From Epiperipatus broadwayi (taxonomy: Eukaryota > Onychophora > Udeonychophora > Euonychophora > Peripatidae), in NCBI GenBank assembly GCA_028023455.1, contig JAQFVV010000022.1, positions 6,405,100 through 6,469,099 of the forward strand: 64,000 nt of DNA. The letters are read 5' to 3'. Positions 23,945 to 36,320 of the stretch are shown here, piece after piece. The position numbers were made by a program, and so were the translations under genes. The notes beneath the pieces were generated by a model that was not told where the DNA came from, did no database searches, and saw only the letters and a list, made by a program, of their open reading frames with translations. Every line of letters starts with the position of its first letter. Position 1 is the first letter of the stretch.

Positions 23945-24069
23945 ATTTACTAAGGCAATAAACCTAAAACATGTGCGCTTGAAAATGCGAAGGTAGCTGG
24001 TTAAGACCTGTAGAGATCTACCTTCGCATTTTCAAATGCATATGCTTTAGGTTTATTGCCTTAGTAAAT
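23945..24069. mobile_element. Palindromic hairpin MITE
   Basis: Two arms of about 47 bp (CTAAGGCAATAAACCTAAA... and its near-exact reverse complement, about four mismatches) surround a loop of some 25 bases. RNA from either strand would fold into one long hairpin. No coding content; superfamily unknown. Confidence 0.8.
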
Positions 24070-24445
24070 AGCCAAATTAATAAAATTGAATCTTAAATGT
24101 TTAAGTAATAATATCTCAATTCCAGATTGTACTGAGCTTATACTATTTTTTTTTTTGCAAGTTTATGACCAATATATTTCAAAACAAAAATATTCTCTCT
24201 TGCAACTAATCTGTTATGTTGGTTGAAAAATGTATTATTGTAATAAGTAAATAAACTTGTAATGACAATGCTTGGACCACAATTAAAGGAAAAAAGTGAA
24301 ATGGAAGCAAAGTTTCTAATAAAAGCTTTCTGTTTGATAATAGTCAAGATGTAATTGTTTATCCAGTAAAATTTCAAATGATAAAAGAGCATTGCTATAA
24401 TAAAATTGTATTATCATCTAAAATCAATATTTCCTAAGTATAACG

Positions 24446-24575
24446 TTGCATGGTTTGGAATAGTAATAGAGTATCAGACTATAGTTCAAGACATAAATGA
24501 CCGTCAAACTTGTTATTTCTGGTAGTCAAGCTTCTTATAAATTCCCAAGCAATAAACTGATTTTTTTTTTTTTTT
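24446..24575 (+). mobile_element. SINE-like element, family S1
   Basis: Plus-strand copy ending GTCAAGCTTCTTATAAATT, then CCCAAGCAATAAACTG and a poly(T) run. It aligns along its length with the reverse complement of the copies at 32855-33166. Confidence 0.55.
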
Positions 24576-25060
24576 AATAATATTCACTATTATTATGCTA
24601 TATTATTTTAATTAAACTTTGGATTTTATGAACTGTTAGCAATATGTAATGCAATTCCTCACCCCAAAGCATAGAAATCATGGACAAATCTTGGATGCGC
24701 AATGTTTACAATCAGGAAAATTATTCAATTCTGTAGAGGGGAAAATTCTACAACAAAGCTATATTTTGCTACAACTATTTTCTTGTAATGTACATGTCCA
24801 GAGATGAAGTCAAGAGTGCTGGTTAAAAGAGATGCATCTTGGAATTATCTTTTTCAGATGTCTATTCATGTGTTTCAAGTTATGTAATGAAGTCTTACAT
24901 GCATTTATTGCATAAAGGGAAGAAAAAGAAATGGAGGTGGTTATAATATCATTATGTTTAATCTGCCTAAAAATGATTAGATATTAGTAATTTATTTAAG
25001 AATTTATTAAGCATATTACAAAAATAGTTTTTTTTCTTTCATTAAAAAAAAAAAAAAAAA
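24576..25060. other. AT-rich intergenic, nothing identified
   Basis: Ends in a long A run (25044-25060) directly before the Merlin-like element. Confidence 0.4.
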
Positions 25061-26532
25061 GATATTCTATTAGCCTGTGTCAGCCGTTTGATGGCGTTGT
25101 TGCTATGCAAAAACACAGAAATATGATGTTATCGAGCCCACCCCATTATTTGTGAAATAATAATCATCATACGGGTTAATGTAATTCATTTATTTTCTTA
25201 ATAAATTACTGTCTGTAATTTACAACAATTTTACATTAACATACGTTATTGCAAATATTATAGTATAATTCCCCGTGTACACCAGTGCTGGAAAAACCAT
25301 CCCCCATCCCCACAAATTTTACAAAGTCTACTATCATTGCTTGAGAGATAACTAACTACATCGTGGTGGAAGAAATGATAATGCTCTAATTACTGAACTG
25401 TATTTTACTTTTTTTTGTAATTTTTGAAAAGGAAAATTATTTATTAGAGTAGCTATATTTGAAAGATGTGTATGCATATTAATGGCACACCTATTAATAA
25501 TGATTAATAATTTCCAACTCGATTGGTTATTGTTTTTTTGTTTTTGTTTTAAGATTAATATATGTATTCTTTTGACAATTTCTTTGGGTCTCTGGATAGA
25601 AATACGAGAAAATTTACAATCAGACATTTTATCCAACGGGTTAACATAATTCATTGATTTTCTTAATCAATGATTGTAATTTATTCAACAACAATTTTAC
25701 GATACAAAATTTAAACCTTTAATTACAAGTGCTTACAAATTTCATCTTAGTCCTGCAATGTTGAACAGATGGTATGCCTTTTCACATCCTCAATAATTAA
25801 AACAAATTGACATACGTTATTGCAAATATTCTATTAGAATAAATCCCCCCTCCCCGCAAACTTTAAAGTCTACTGTCATTGCTTGAGTGAGAACTAATTA
25901 CATCGTGGTGAAAGAAATGATAATGCTTTAATTACTGAACTGTATTACTTTTTTTGTTGTCATTTTTGAAAAAGGAAAAATTAATATTTATTTATTGTTT
26001 ACAATAGCTATATTTGAAAGAATATGCGACTAAGTTATGTATATTAATGGCACATCTATTAATAACGAATAATTTCCAACTCGATTGGTTGTTTTTTGAA
26101 GATTAATAAAAAATGTATTCGTTTTTACAATTTCTTATTGTCTCTATATAATTATAAGAAATTTTACAGTTCGACATTTTAATTCTCATAGATGTTCTAA
26201 CGAACTGTAATGGCCTTATAATTATTACTTTTTAATAATACGTTAGTTAAGTTGTACCGTAATTACTTTTGAATGCAGATTGTAAAAATTCTGCAAACTT
26301 TAAATCCACTCACCCTGAAATGGTATGGTAGTGAAGTGTTAACATTGGTAAAAGATAGGATTGTGTGCACTAGTACAAACTGCACATGACAAAGCAAACT
26401 GTTAGTTACAACAGAAAAAAAAAAAGTTGCATCTATTTGGTTGTATTTTGCACAGCGACCATGTAAACGGCATATTTATGTGTTTTTGCATATAAATAAC
26501 AAAGCTGTTGACACCAGCTAATAGAACAATAC
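25061..26532. mobile_element. Merlin-like non-autonomous transposon
   Basis: Inverted termini: left TTCTATTAGCCTGTGTCAGC and right end reverse-complementing to TTCTATTAGCTGGTGTCAAC. Both are followed by TATGCAAAAACACA and AAATATG about 35-40 bp in. The subterminal GTGTCAGCCGTTTGATGGCG is shared in pattern with the Merlin element at 45955 and the element at 37355. There is no transposase. The interior is a diverged direct duplication of about 540 bp (25330-25690 against 25870-26170, e.g. CATCGTGGTG and AATGATAATGCT in both). The target duplication is unclear because the left flank is a poly(A) run. Confidence 0.6.
25330..26170. repeat. Internal direct duplication of the element
   Basis: The block TACTATCATTGCTTGAG...CTACATCGTGGTG...TTACTGAACTGTATT at about 25328 returns at about 25869 with some 10-15 percent visible differences and small indels. 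Both blocks end near CAACTCGATTGGTT. Confidence 0.75.
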
Positions 26533-27229
26533 CAAAAAAGCCAACAACTTTGGCTTGCATTATCAAAAATGCATTTGGGAATTATATTGGTTATATAAAT
26601 ACTTGTTATTCCAAATATTTTTATATGGCATTTTAGAACTTTGTATTTTTATTAGTAGAATTTAAATTATAAAAATAAAGGATACCCTGTAATTAATAAA
26701 TTTGTAATAGTAAACATTAGGTTTGCTAATTAGTAAAAAAAAATTCTCTTCTTTTTCATATTGTCCAAATTTAAATTAATGATAAAACAATAATAATAGA
26801 TATTACAATAACTTGTTCTTTCTGTTATTTATTTATAAAAATCTTATACAGTAGTCCGCCAATAACTACGCTGTTTAGTTTCAAGTCTTGATGCAAAAAT
26901 TGAAATGTGTGGATAAAAACAAATTAAATATTAGGCATTTTTAGTGTATATATTGTAAGTTCAAAAATTTTAAATGTAGAAAATTAAAAATGTCTATTTT
27001 TTACTTTTTATTTCTTTTCTGAATTATGGAATGTAGATGGATAGATAAGGCTATTGTAATTTAAAATTTTGGTTTTTTAAATATTTATATTTTGTTAATC
27101 TAATTAGTTTATAAAATGACTTTGTTTACAACTAAATATATCTCTTAATGCTTTAATTTTTGGAATGGGTCCTGAATGATAAATCAGAGATATAACATTT
27201 ATCAATGTCAAATTGTATATCTCATCAGT
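26533..27229. other. AT-rich intergenic, nothing identified
   Basis: No frame, inverted repeat or domain recognised. Confidence 0.4.
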
Positions 27230-27780
27230 AATAATCATTTCTAAATCTCATCCCTTTTTTTTCATTTTCAAATATTCATATTTTCTTTTATATCTAATTC
27301 TCCATAATGCTTTCCAACATTTTATTTTCAATATTTCAACATTAGTAATTTTATTCTTGTAATTTTTCTTTAAAGAATGGGGAAATTCATGTCTATAATC
27401 CCCAATCTTTTCTTTCTGTTTTTTTATTATGCAAGTCTCTGCTCTATATACAATTGCAAACTAAATATTTAAGGCTTTTCTTAAATGATAATTTCTCATT
27501 TTTTACTTAAAACTTATTTACCATTTCCATTTTCACTCTGATATTACTGCTGTCAACAGTTAACCCATATCCCAAATATTTAAAAGTGTGCTTTATTACT
27601 TTGTTTTCCAGATACCAATCTTGATTATTTTTTTTGCTAAGCGATTTATTTTGATTACTTTTAAGTCTCAACTTTCTACAAATTCCATTAGTGCTACTTA
27701 ATATTTCATTAAACTTGTCACTTTTTATAACTTTTGCCAAAAGTATATCAAGTATCCTATCCTTACATATTTGCAATAGT
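27230..27780 (-). mobile_element. C-terminal fragment of an RTE-type LINE
   Basis: The minus-strand 89-codon frame (27776-27507) contains HTFKYLGYGLTVDSSNIRVK, the F-K-Y-L-G block that follows the RT catalytic core in RTE proteins. Further along, AIVYRAETCIIKKQKEKI matches the Y-G-x-E-x-W block and KCWKALWRIRYKRK matches its R-R-M-L-R-I counterpart. Same order as 50250-50520 on the plus strand here. Confidence 0.6.
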
Positions 27781-28479
27781 TTGGTTTCAAATCTTCACAT
27801 GGAATTTTGAATTCATGGATAATATCAAATCCTATATAATATTTATAATATACATACAAATATCCCATAATATAATTTAATATGAAAATTATACATATTA
27901 AGACATCAACAAAAATAATACAAAATATAATATAGTTACGAAAAATAGGACAATAATCAAATTAACATACGTACTTATTTAATTTAGATGCCTTTTCATC
28001 ATTCATTACTAAATGAATTAATTATTTTATTTTTAGAATTGTCATTATCTTCATGCTTTGGGGTCATTTTAAACAGTTTTTTTTATTTATTAATTAATTT
28101 ACTATGATTGCAACCACATGTCAAATACAGAAAATGAGTGAGACAAGGAAATGTTTGAAAAAATAATTTCTAATGTGAAAAAATAATTTCTAATGTAATT
28201 CGTATAGGCAAATACATGTGTGAAATTTATGAAATTCTAATTTTTTTTTTCTTAAATATTTTTGTAAAACTAGATTAGTGAATGGTGAGAGCCTACAAAT
28301 ATGGAAAAGAATTAGTTCAATTATCAAAATGAGACCAAATAATATCTATCTATTTTGTAAGACATAAACATATAGTTAGTGAATATTACAAATATTTCTA
28401 CTTTATATAAATAAATTTTCTATCAATTATTTCTCTTGCAATTTATATTTTCCTCTTCAGAAAATCCAATAATGTAATT
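27781..28479. other. AT-rich intergenic, nothing identified
   Basis: Contains a 20-bp duplication GAAAAAATAATTTCTAATGT near 28157-28196; otherwise nothing. Confidence 0.4.
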
Positions 28480-29880
28480 CAAATGATATTAAAAGCTTTT
28501 TACTGACTTTCCATAATGTAAGTATTTTTCAATACTAATCCTCACTCTATCAAATTGCTTTTTTGTTCCTCTGTCTTTTCAAAACTAAACTATTCTTCAA
28601 AAAAAAAAAAAAAATCTAACATCAATAGAGTACATCATTATTCAAGTTTCTCAACATCTTTACTGCATATGAGATTAATTTGTTATAATTATATTTTTAC
28701 ACTTGATTACATTGTGCTTTTTTTTAAAGGAATAACTATTCTCATCAAAAAAAAAAAAAACCCTATTGCCATTTTGCAAAATCATAAATTATATTACAAA
28801 TATTAATTAATTCTCAACTAAACAGCTTTTCCCAAATCCTCCAGTAATTCAAATGGAATTTCATCAATCCTAAATCTTTTGTCATTGTCAGACTATTTAT
28901 TTATTACTTTTATAATCTCTTCATTTTTGCAGGATTTATTTGGACTTTTTCATTTTTCCTATCTTTTTCAATACTTACATCTTCTTTACTAACAAGTATT
29001 CCTTTTTACCTTTACAATTCTGTTTTCCCCATCTAAATCTTACATTTAATTGTATGATTAAATCAATCCTATCTACTCCATTTTTTTTTTTCCTTTTACT
29101 CTATAATTACTGTTATAACTACTCTCATCTAATTCATTTATCACTTCATAGTTAGATTTCTTATGATTAGTTTTTATTTTAATTGTTATTTTATATTTTT
29201 CCCATTTTCTTTACCATTTTATTAATCATTTCAATATTTTTTTTTTTTTCTCATATTCCTTTTAACCACCTGATAGTTTTGCAACTTTTTGTGAACTTAG
29301 TTTGGCTAATTTCTACTTTTTCTCATTGACATTTTTAATACCGAATCTTATTTTCTTATCCAATATATTCAAGTTATCAATTTCTTTCTTAAAAGTGGTT
29401 TTATTTGTTTAAAAATAACCACAATCCTAATTTGTATTATCGAGTCTTATTTTCTTATTCAATAAATATTCAATTCATCAATTTTTTTATGTCAGGTTTT
29501 ATTTCTTAAAAAATAATCACAATTTTATTATTATTAAATTTGATCCAAATCTATAACTGTTTTGGAATGAGAACATGTATTCATTACTATTACAGTCTTT
29601 GATAATCTGTTAGAAATATATTCCTAACTCTTGGATTTTCTCTGCAATATGTAAATCCTCCTTTCAATTTTTAAATCATGCTTTCTTTATTCCTGTTATT
29701 TTCTTTCTAAAAAGTTTATATCAATCTTTCATTTTCCTTAGTTCTTATGCCTAAATTCAATTTTCTATAAATTTATTATTCCTTTTTCTATCTACTATAG
29801 TGTTCCAATTCTCCATTATTATAATATACAATTATTTTTTTTTTACTTCCTCAATTTCTTCATACACTCTTCTACTTCAT
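28480..29880 (-). mobile_element. Degraded LINE (RTE-like) fragment
   Basis: Strongly G-poor plus strand. On the minus strand near 28900-28820 the text FRIDEIPFELLEDLGKAV corresponds to the G-x-D-x-I-P-x-E-L-L-K block at the start of LINE reverse transcriptase. It is followed by an ICN...FAKW stretch (the P-x-x-W-K block region) and an IP-K-K-K-like stretch. Upstream sequence to 29880 is too decayed to assign firmly. Confidence 0.5.
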
Positions 29881-30617
29881 TATAATAAAAATATATAAAG
29901 CTTTGATTTATTGTCTAGATAATATCTTAAGTTAATATTATAAAAAAAGATTATAATCATTTAATTATAAGCAATATACACATATCTGATAATTTATAAA
30001 AAGGATATATTTTTAATTGTAGAAATGATGTTTGAACAAATAGATTCTTATTATTATGTTTACACAGTGACTACCATAATGTATAGATTCATATAAAAGT
30101 CTTTCATAATGCTAATTTACTTATCAATATGTATTTACTTTTATTGTTGATTATGAGCATATTATTAAGACTCAAATAATAAATAATGAGCCTATTATAT
30201 AATAATAAAAAATAAAATAATCTATATATCAGAAAACTGACTTGATTTACATACATTAAAAAAAAAACACACTGCATTAAAAGTTGCTAATAAGTATACA
30301 CACCCAACAGCATTTATTTTGGAATAGCAATTGAATCACTCACCAATATAAAAATAAAAAATAAATAAAAAGTGAATTAAAAAACTAAATATTTATTTCA
30401 AATATTACATAAAGTCGAAAGGATAATTTATAACAAAAATATGGAGATAATTATTGAAATATTCTATTATGCATAAAAGCTTATTTCCATTTTGCACAGC
30501 TTTAATAAATTTCATAACAATTTTTTGTTTTTACACTGGCTTAAATGCTTCTCCATTTTTTATTAACAAGAAGTATGTATAACATGATCATCATTTCATC
30601 TGCTTACACATGCTGTT
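29881..30617. other. AT-rich intergenic, nothing identified
   Basis: Simple A/T sequence without frames or repeat edges. Confidence 0.4.
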
Positions 30618-30790
30618 AATAAGAGTACTAAATTCCGTACAGTAGTGCCACCAAATGCAAGCCTTCATAATCTATCTAGTAGATAAGTAGGCACTAGATA
30701 GGGATTTTATGCACAAACCTTTCTGCGTCCATTGATTATGAAGGCTTGCACTTAGTGGCACTACTAATTGGAGAGTTTGGTACTCTTATT
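30618..30790. mobile_element. Foldback MITE, family F, copy 1 (short form)
   Basis: Arms of about 54 bp: left AATAAGAGTACTAAATTCC...GTAGTGCCACCAAATGCAAG...TTCATAAT pairs with the right arm TTATGAAGGCTTGCACTTAG...CTCTTATT. The centre contains GTAGGCACTAGATAGGGATT, shared with copy 3. Confidence 0.8.
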
Positions 30791-31885
30791 AGTAAGGATT
30801 ATGCATATAATCTCTGTCCTCCATTTTATCTTTTTTATCTGCTAATAGCATTTTATAATATTTCTATAACTGTCTTTGAAAAGTCATATTTGCTTTCATA
30901 GTATGCAATGCAATAATTTTCATTAATCTATTTAATGGTCTTTTTCAATAATACATAAGGAAAAATCATCTGACCAGATATATCAATTCCAGACTTAGGA
31001 TGCATTTACACAAATATAGAATTATTTATTTGATAGAAGACTGCTGACATTTAATGATATTAAATACATTATTTCTCATATAATGGCACAATATAAATCT
31101 TATTGGAATATACAGACATTGCTCTGCTTAGTTAAAGGACATCATACAAAAATATAAAAATATTTAAAAACAAGCATCAGCTAGACACTAGAATAAATTA
31201 AGCTCTTATATTTTCAGAGATTTCTATATATATATATATCACTATTGGAAAAAATAATAGGAAATCAAAATAAGTAAATAAACCACTCAACATGACCAAA
31301 AATTATCATTCCTTCTATTAAGAATTTTATATATGTGTGTAAAATGTTTCAAAAATACAATAAAAAATTCATTGGCTAAAAATAAAAATGCAAAATTGAA
31401 ATAAACTTTATTTATTTTTTTTATATTGCTTTTTTTTAAAATAAATACAGTATACAAAACATATACAAAAAGTATATATTTTATGAAAGCAGAAAATGAT
31501 CAAAAAAACTAGACAAGGAGGAGTTAAGAGAGCAATCAATCACCCCCCCCCCCCAATCATCCCAAATTAAAAGTTGCTTCAAAAAAAAATTGGTGGGAAC
31601 ATTTGATATCATCATCTAGATAGAGCTTGGAGATTTTTATCCAAATATTTAAGAATATCCCAAACAATTATGTTTTTTTTTTTTAGGTTATCTGCCTAAA
31701 TAACTAGCCAATATTATTCCGTAAATGATTATCTAGCTATTACTAAGTGGGAAATAAAGTCTCAGGCGATCTGAGTCATCCAAAGAGTGATGATGCAATT
31801 TTTTATTACTGCAGTTTAAAGTAGCATTAATATATAGCATAATAAAAAATAGTTCTAGTTTAATTTTATCACAATGTATACAATA
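30791..31885. other. AT-rich, a C12 tract; nothing else
   Basis: A 12-base C run lies at 31543-31554, and a TA microsatellite near 31228-31240. No gene or element recognised. Confidence 0.4.
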
Positions 31886-32405
31886 CATGATCACCATCTC
31901 TTATGCTGGCACATAACTGCTAGATGGGGATTTTGACCTTCTGGCATCCATTGATTTCTCTGGTTGGCACAGGGTGGCATTACTACAGGAGTCCCCAATC
32001 TTTTTGCACATAAGAGCACATTCTATAATACTGGCCAGGTGGCGGGCACTATTTACTTTTTCAATGTTAGGGGGCGGGCACCATTTATTTTTTTAATGTT
32101 AATTTATAGTTCGATATTGTTAATAATACACATAATGTACAAAAAATATTTATTTCAAAAATAAAATTTTAACATATAATTAACGTTTATATTTTTATGC
32201 TGTAAAAGTATAGTATGCCCTACAATTTGATTACAATATAATACAATAATTTATAAGAAATTTTAAAAATTAAATTTATTTGTATCAGATAAATAATTTT
32301 TTATCATGATTGGATAGCGGTGGGCACACGTAAAATGGTCTGCGGGCGCCATGGTGCCCGCGGGCATAAGGTTGGGACCCCTGCATTACTGTATGGAGAG
32401 TTTTG
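31886..32405. mobile_element. Foldback MITE, family F, copy 2, split by a hAT MITE
   Basis: Left part shares CATGATCACCATCTCTTATG and GGGATTTT...CATTGATT with copies 1 and 3. The right part resumes CATTACTGTATGGAGAGTTT after the inserted element at 31986-32383. Confidence 0.65.
31986..32383. mobile_element. hAT-type MITE nested in the foldback element
   Basis: A 398-bp element beginning CAGGAGTCCCCAATC and ending GGTTGGGACCCCTG, imperfect inverted repeats of the well-known CAGGGGTCCCCAA type. It is flanked by 8-bp target duplications CATTACTA (31978-31985) and CATTACTG (32384-32391), 7 of 8 identical, as hAT transposases produce. GC-rich subterminal blocks (GGGGGCGGGCACC, GCGGGCGCCATGGTGCCCGC) stand out from the AT-rich surroundings. 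Confidence 0.85.
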
Positions 32406-32854
32406 CCTGTATAATAATGTATACAGTACATTAAATTTAGATTGAAAATTCTGATTCAAATAAACAGGAATTTTATTGTCCTTTTTTTATTACATGTTGA
32501 ACAAAATAAACATGTCCTATATGAAGTTTAGATTTGTAAATAACAAATAGTAAAATAAAAATGATTGCTTTTTGTTTTATTTAAATGTTTAAAGTAAATA
32601 TCTGAAAATTTTAACTGACTTTTTTCCCCCCTAAGGAACTGATCACAGATTCTTGAACTATTCACATTGTGGATTGAAATGAATATAATTCTAACGAAAA
32701 CATAGGCAATGAGGTGTGAGAACAAAATTTATTTAAATTCCACATTCTTTTAGCTTTATGTAGCTAAAATTCATTCTTGGTTTTATTATATATATTCCTA
32801 TACCAATTTTATTTAATATTTCTGTAAAATAAAAATAAATAATTGAATAGTTTA
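32406..32854. other. AT-rich intergenic, nothing identified
   Basis: No domain or repeat edge recognised. Confidence 0.4.
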
Positions 32855-33166
32855 CTGTTCAGGAGTTCATAAGAAGCTTGAGCACTGGAATTGCAGAGCT
32901 AGAGCTGTGATACATGGATCTTGAAATGCAGATCACCATTCTACCAGTGCCCTAATCTACACGACAATAAAAGAATTGAATTATTTATTGCTTAAAAGTT
33001 CATAAGAAGGTTTAACACTGAAAATGGCAATTGGAGCAACAATCTATGTATCTTGAAATCCAGAATTCGCCACTCAATCACAGCTAAATTACACACAAAT
33101 GGGTTGTCAGTGGGAGTTCATAAGAACTTCTAACATCAGAAGTATTAGAGTTGGAGACTGGTTCGA
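32855..33166 (-). mobile_element. Three tandem copies of SINE-like family S1
   Basis: Three successive blocks start (plus strand) with AGTTCATAAGAA at about 32863, 32999 and 33115. Each is the reverse complement of the 3' end of a short interspersed element. The best copy reads, on the minus strand, GGGCACTGGTAGAATGGTGA (A box-like) ... TTTCAAGATCC ... CCAGTGCTCAAGCTTCTTAT. The third is truncated. Confidence 0.65.
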
Positions 33167-34684
33167 TCAAAAATCTGGACATAACGACCAATCATTTTTA
33201 CAGCATTGCGTCCTTTTTTTATAAAACTCCACTCCTGTTTATTCATCATTTTAAGTGCACTTTGTTTAGAGTTATAAATATTCCTATTAATTTTATCACT
33301 ACAGAAAATTAATATCAACAAAGAATAGTAAAAGTACACTGCCAATCAAAGCAGGTGCAAGCACAGTACAAATTTTAGCCTACAAAAATCCAACTGCACA
33401 TGCTCCAAGGCAAGATTGGACGTGAGAACGCATCTAGCTTGAGAACTTGGCCATATAACGTAATAGTGATCTTTGTTTGGTGTTGGAATATGTCTGAAGT
33501 TTTTATAATATTACTGTAGAGATTGAAATGGACAGAGAGGGCCAAGAAAATATCATTTTTGCAATGAATTATTTATGTACAACAAATAATAATTATGAGT
33601 ATTTGAAAATCAGGACATACAACGGTCCCGAAAAAACATTTTGGAAACACTGGGACGTCTTGTCACCCTACCTATAACTTGAGAGTTTCAGAATTCATGG
33701 TTCTATCACTGCAGTAAACGATGATAGCAATGTTTCTGTTAATAATTTAAAATGTTTACAACCAGTTTCATAACAATTAAATTATAATTACAACCAATAG
33801 TATACACTAAACCTTTGATTATTAAATATGGTGAATTTTCAAAGAAAAAAATTTAAACAGAGTCTCCATTCAAAGCCTTGGAAATGTACCAAATAATTGC
33901 TTATGTCTTTTTGAATTTCTCAATTGATAAATTCCATAAATACAACAATATATTGAATCATTAGCAGAATAAGTAATTTGACTTTTAAAATGGTAGACAG
34001 TATGGTTTTCAAAGTTTTTCAAAAAATGAAAAAAAATCACTGCCTTTTCTGTAACTTTGAGAAGAAAAAAAGAATCGTAAAAGCAATAACTTGATGATTA
34101 GTGGAAATTCAATTAAAATAATTCTTTTTCAAATTGAAAAAAAAAAATCTAATTTATAAGAAAACTCAAAAAAAAAAAAAAAAGATTAAACACAATAGTA
34201 GGTTTGGATATACAATTTTTCAAAACAATAATTGCAATTCTTTATCTGGGCCAAAAACATTATGATCAAACTTGAGAAAAATATTCTGATTAGAAGATGA
34301 TACTATACTACAAATGGTATGGAATGGAGACGAGAAGCCAATATTTGAATACAAATTACAAATAGAAGAAATTGCAACAGTATAAATCTTAAGCTAAAAA
34401 TAAAAAGCTGCTCTCAAGATTATTCACTTGCTTTGACAATAAAATAGGACAATAATTTATTAGATATTAGAAAAATAATTCACGTTATGTATTCTAAAAC
34501 CATCAATTATAAGCTTGAATAATCAATGAATATTACATAGTAATTCTTTATCCATATCCCTAAACTTATTTCTGATTGTTGTTCAAATTTTACTTCTTTT
34601 ATAAATTGAAATTCAAAATACTATAAAGTTTTGAATCAAAGCTGACATTAAGGCATTTTTGAATCTGAAGTAACTAGATTACAC
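33167..34684. other. AT-rich, one transposon end-like motif
   Basis: At 33590-33672 the sequence runs CGGTCCCGAAAAAAC ... GGGACGTCTTGTCACCCTAC. Reverse-complemented it starts GTAGGGTGACAAGACGTCCC, like the terminal repeat of some widespread hAT-type elements; no partner end is found. Nothing else recognised. Confidence 0.35.
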
Positions 34685-35176
34685 TAGTGGTATGGTGAGT
34701 AATCAATCTGTGGGTTGTGATCCTTTGAGGATTTGTGAAAAAAATTTTAGGCATCATGAAATTCTCAAAAAATGTATGCTTAAGAATAAAAAAAAAGCTT
34801 TTTTTTTTAAAAGTGAAAATGAAATATAAATAAGGCATCTTAGTTTTATATTAATTCAAGAGTTCTTTCATAATTTAACTTCCACTAATTCCAGGTTACA
34901 TAAACTAGACTGAGTGCGCAAAATCAAAATATTCGGTGATTTGAAACTTGATGAAAATACAGTGCATTGTGCTTATAAAATTTGTCTTTAGATATATTTA
35001 GGGTTGATTTTTTTTATCATGCAGGTTTTTAATTACATATTTCATCTTATCACCCATCCTCGTATATTAATAAATACATAATGGCAAGTTTTATTTCCAA
35101 TATCTATTTAAAAGAATAATTATTTGATCTTTTGCTCAACAAAACATAGCATACTCAATTTAAGTCATTGATTTGT

Positions 35177-35256
35177 CAGAAATTTTAACTATTGATTGGA
35201 AACAGTTTTACACTGACAGAAATTTTAGCTATTGATTGGAAACAGTTTTACACTGA
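35177..35256. repeat. 40-bp tandem duplication
   Basis: CAGAAATTTTAACTATTGAT... and CAGAAATTTTAGCTATTGAT..., each ending TTTTACACTGA, lie directly next to each other inside the hAT relic. Confidence 0.85.
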
Positions 35257-35270
35257 AGATGAAGATGATA

Positions 35271-35357
35271 AAAGTTTTTGCATCAATGTGCTTATGTGAA
35301 ACTGGTTTTTCAAAATTAGATCCAGAAAATGATTTATGGCTCTCCATCTCTATGTAA
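35271..35357 (+). pseudogene. hAT transposase C-terminal remnant
   Basis: The frame KVFASMCLCETGFSKLDPEN continues through DLWLSISM to a stop. L-C-E-x-G-F-S-x-L is the signature of the hAT C-terminal dimerisation region (ZBED-like proteins). The catalytic part is absent or unreadable, so this piece has no function as a transposase. Confidence 0.7.
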
Positions 35358-35752
35358 TCCCAAATATAAAAGCAATTATGAACTCTATGGAAGAGCAAAT
35401 TTGAGATTAATTATTAAATTAAATTTGTAAAAAAAAATGTTTGTCTATATAGTATATATAAAATCATATATAGCTACTATATAAATATATGCAACATAGA
35501 TAATTGGTTATCATATGTAAACCACAGCCAATACTTAAAAATAAAACAATAGAATAGCAATAATCTATTATCAAACTTATTTTGACTGCTGATGTTCTAT
35601 TAATTTTAAGCATTAGCTGCAACGGTATGATATATGCAAATATATTAAAAAATATTGTTTCTTATATATTTCATTTTAATTGATCAAAAAACTTAAGGAA
35701 TTGCATAGAAAATCTATCCAAGAATTGGGCCATAAATAGATGCAGGCCACTG

Positions 35753-36249
35753 ACTTAGATTGCATTAACAAAAGTAAAGGTGGCTCCTCATTAAAAAAAA
35801 TGGCCGGTGGCTAAAAATTATTCTGGAGGTATTGATATAACACTACCATGTGCTCTCTATTAATTATGCAAAATTACAACGATTCTAAAATTAAGTAAAT
35901 AAAATGGATTATTCCCCTAATACAGCTGTTGAAAATAAGCAGAAAATATCTTTCTACTCAACCTTTATTTAATCGTATTCTTGACAATGACTCTCTGACT
36001 TTATAAATAAAAAAATTATATTTATTAAAACGATCAATATTATTGAGATAGTAAGTTAATATGCTCTCTGTAACAAAACCTGACTTTGTGACAAGCACTT
36101 CAATAATGCATTAAATGGGATTTTAAATGGATAATACCTAAAGGTGTCTCATAATCAATAGTTTGATTTCAGTAGTAGTAGCTTGAAAAAATCACTGGAA
36201 TTTAAAGAACCAGTTCAAGAAAAGTGGAAGTAATAAAAACTTTTCCAAG
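35753..36249. other. AT-rich intergenic, nothing identified
   Basis: No domain or repeat edge recognised. Confidence 0.4.
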
Positions 36250-36320
36250 TAAATCTTGAAACAGATTTACTATCATAGATTTTGATAATGTTTACAAAAG
36301 TGTATTCCATAAAATTCTAA
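36250..36320 (+). mobile_element. Possible LINE reverse-transcriptase motif A remnant
   Basis: In-frame TIIDFDNVYKSVFHKILI resembles the F-x-D-F-x-K-A-F/Y-D-S-V-x-H block of LINE polymerases, with the second aspartate lost. Flanks add little; chance is possible. Confidence 0.3.

Larger units (their letters stand above)
34685..35752 (+). mobile_element. Internally deleted hAT transposon
   Basis: The left end AGTGGTATGGTGAG...CAATCTGTGGGTTGTGATCC resembles the common hAT terminus CAGTGGT...CTGTGGGTCGCGACC. The right end ...GGGCCATAAATAGATGCAGG then CCACTG is its degraded inverse. The interior keeps the C-terminal end of a hAT transposase at 35271-35357. TAGATTAC (34675) and TAGATTGC (35756) lie near the ends but are offset by two to three bases, so the 8-bp target duplication is only probable. 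Confidence 0.65.
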
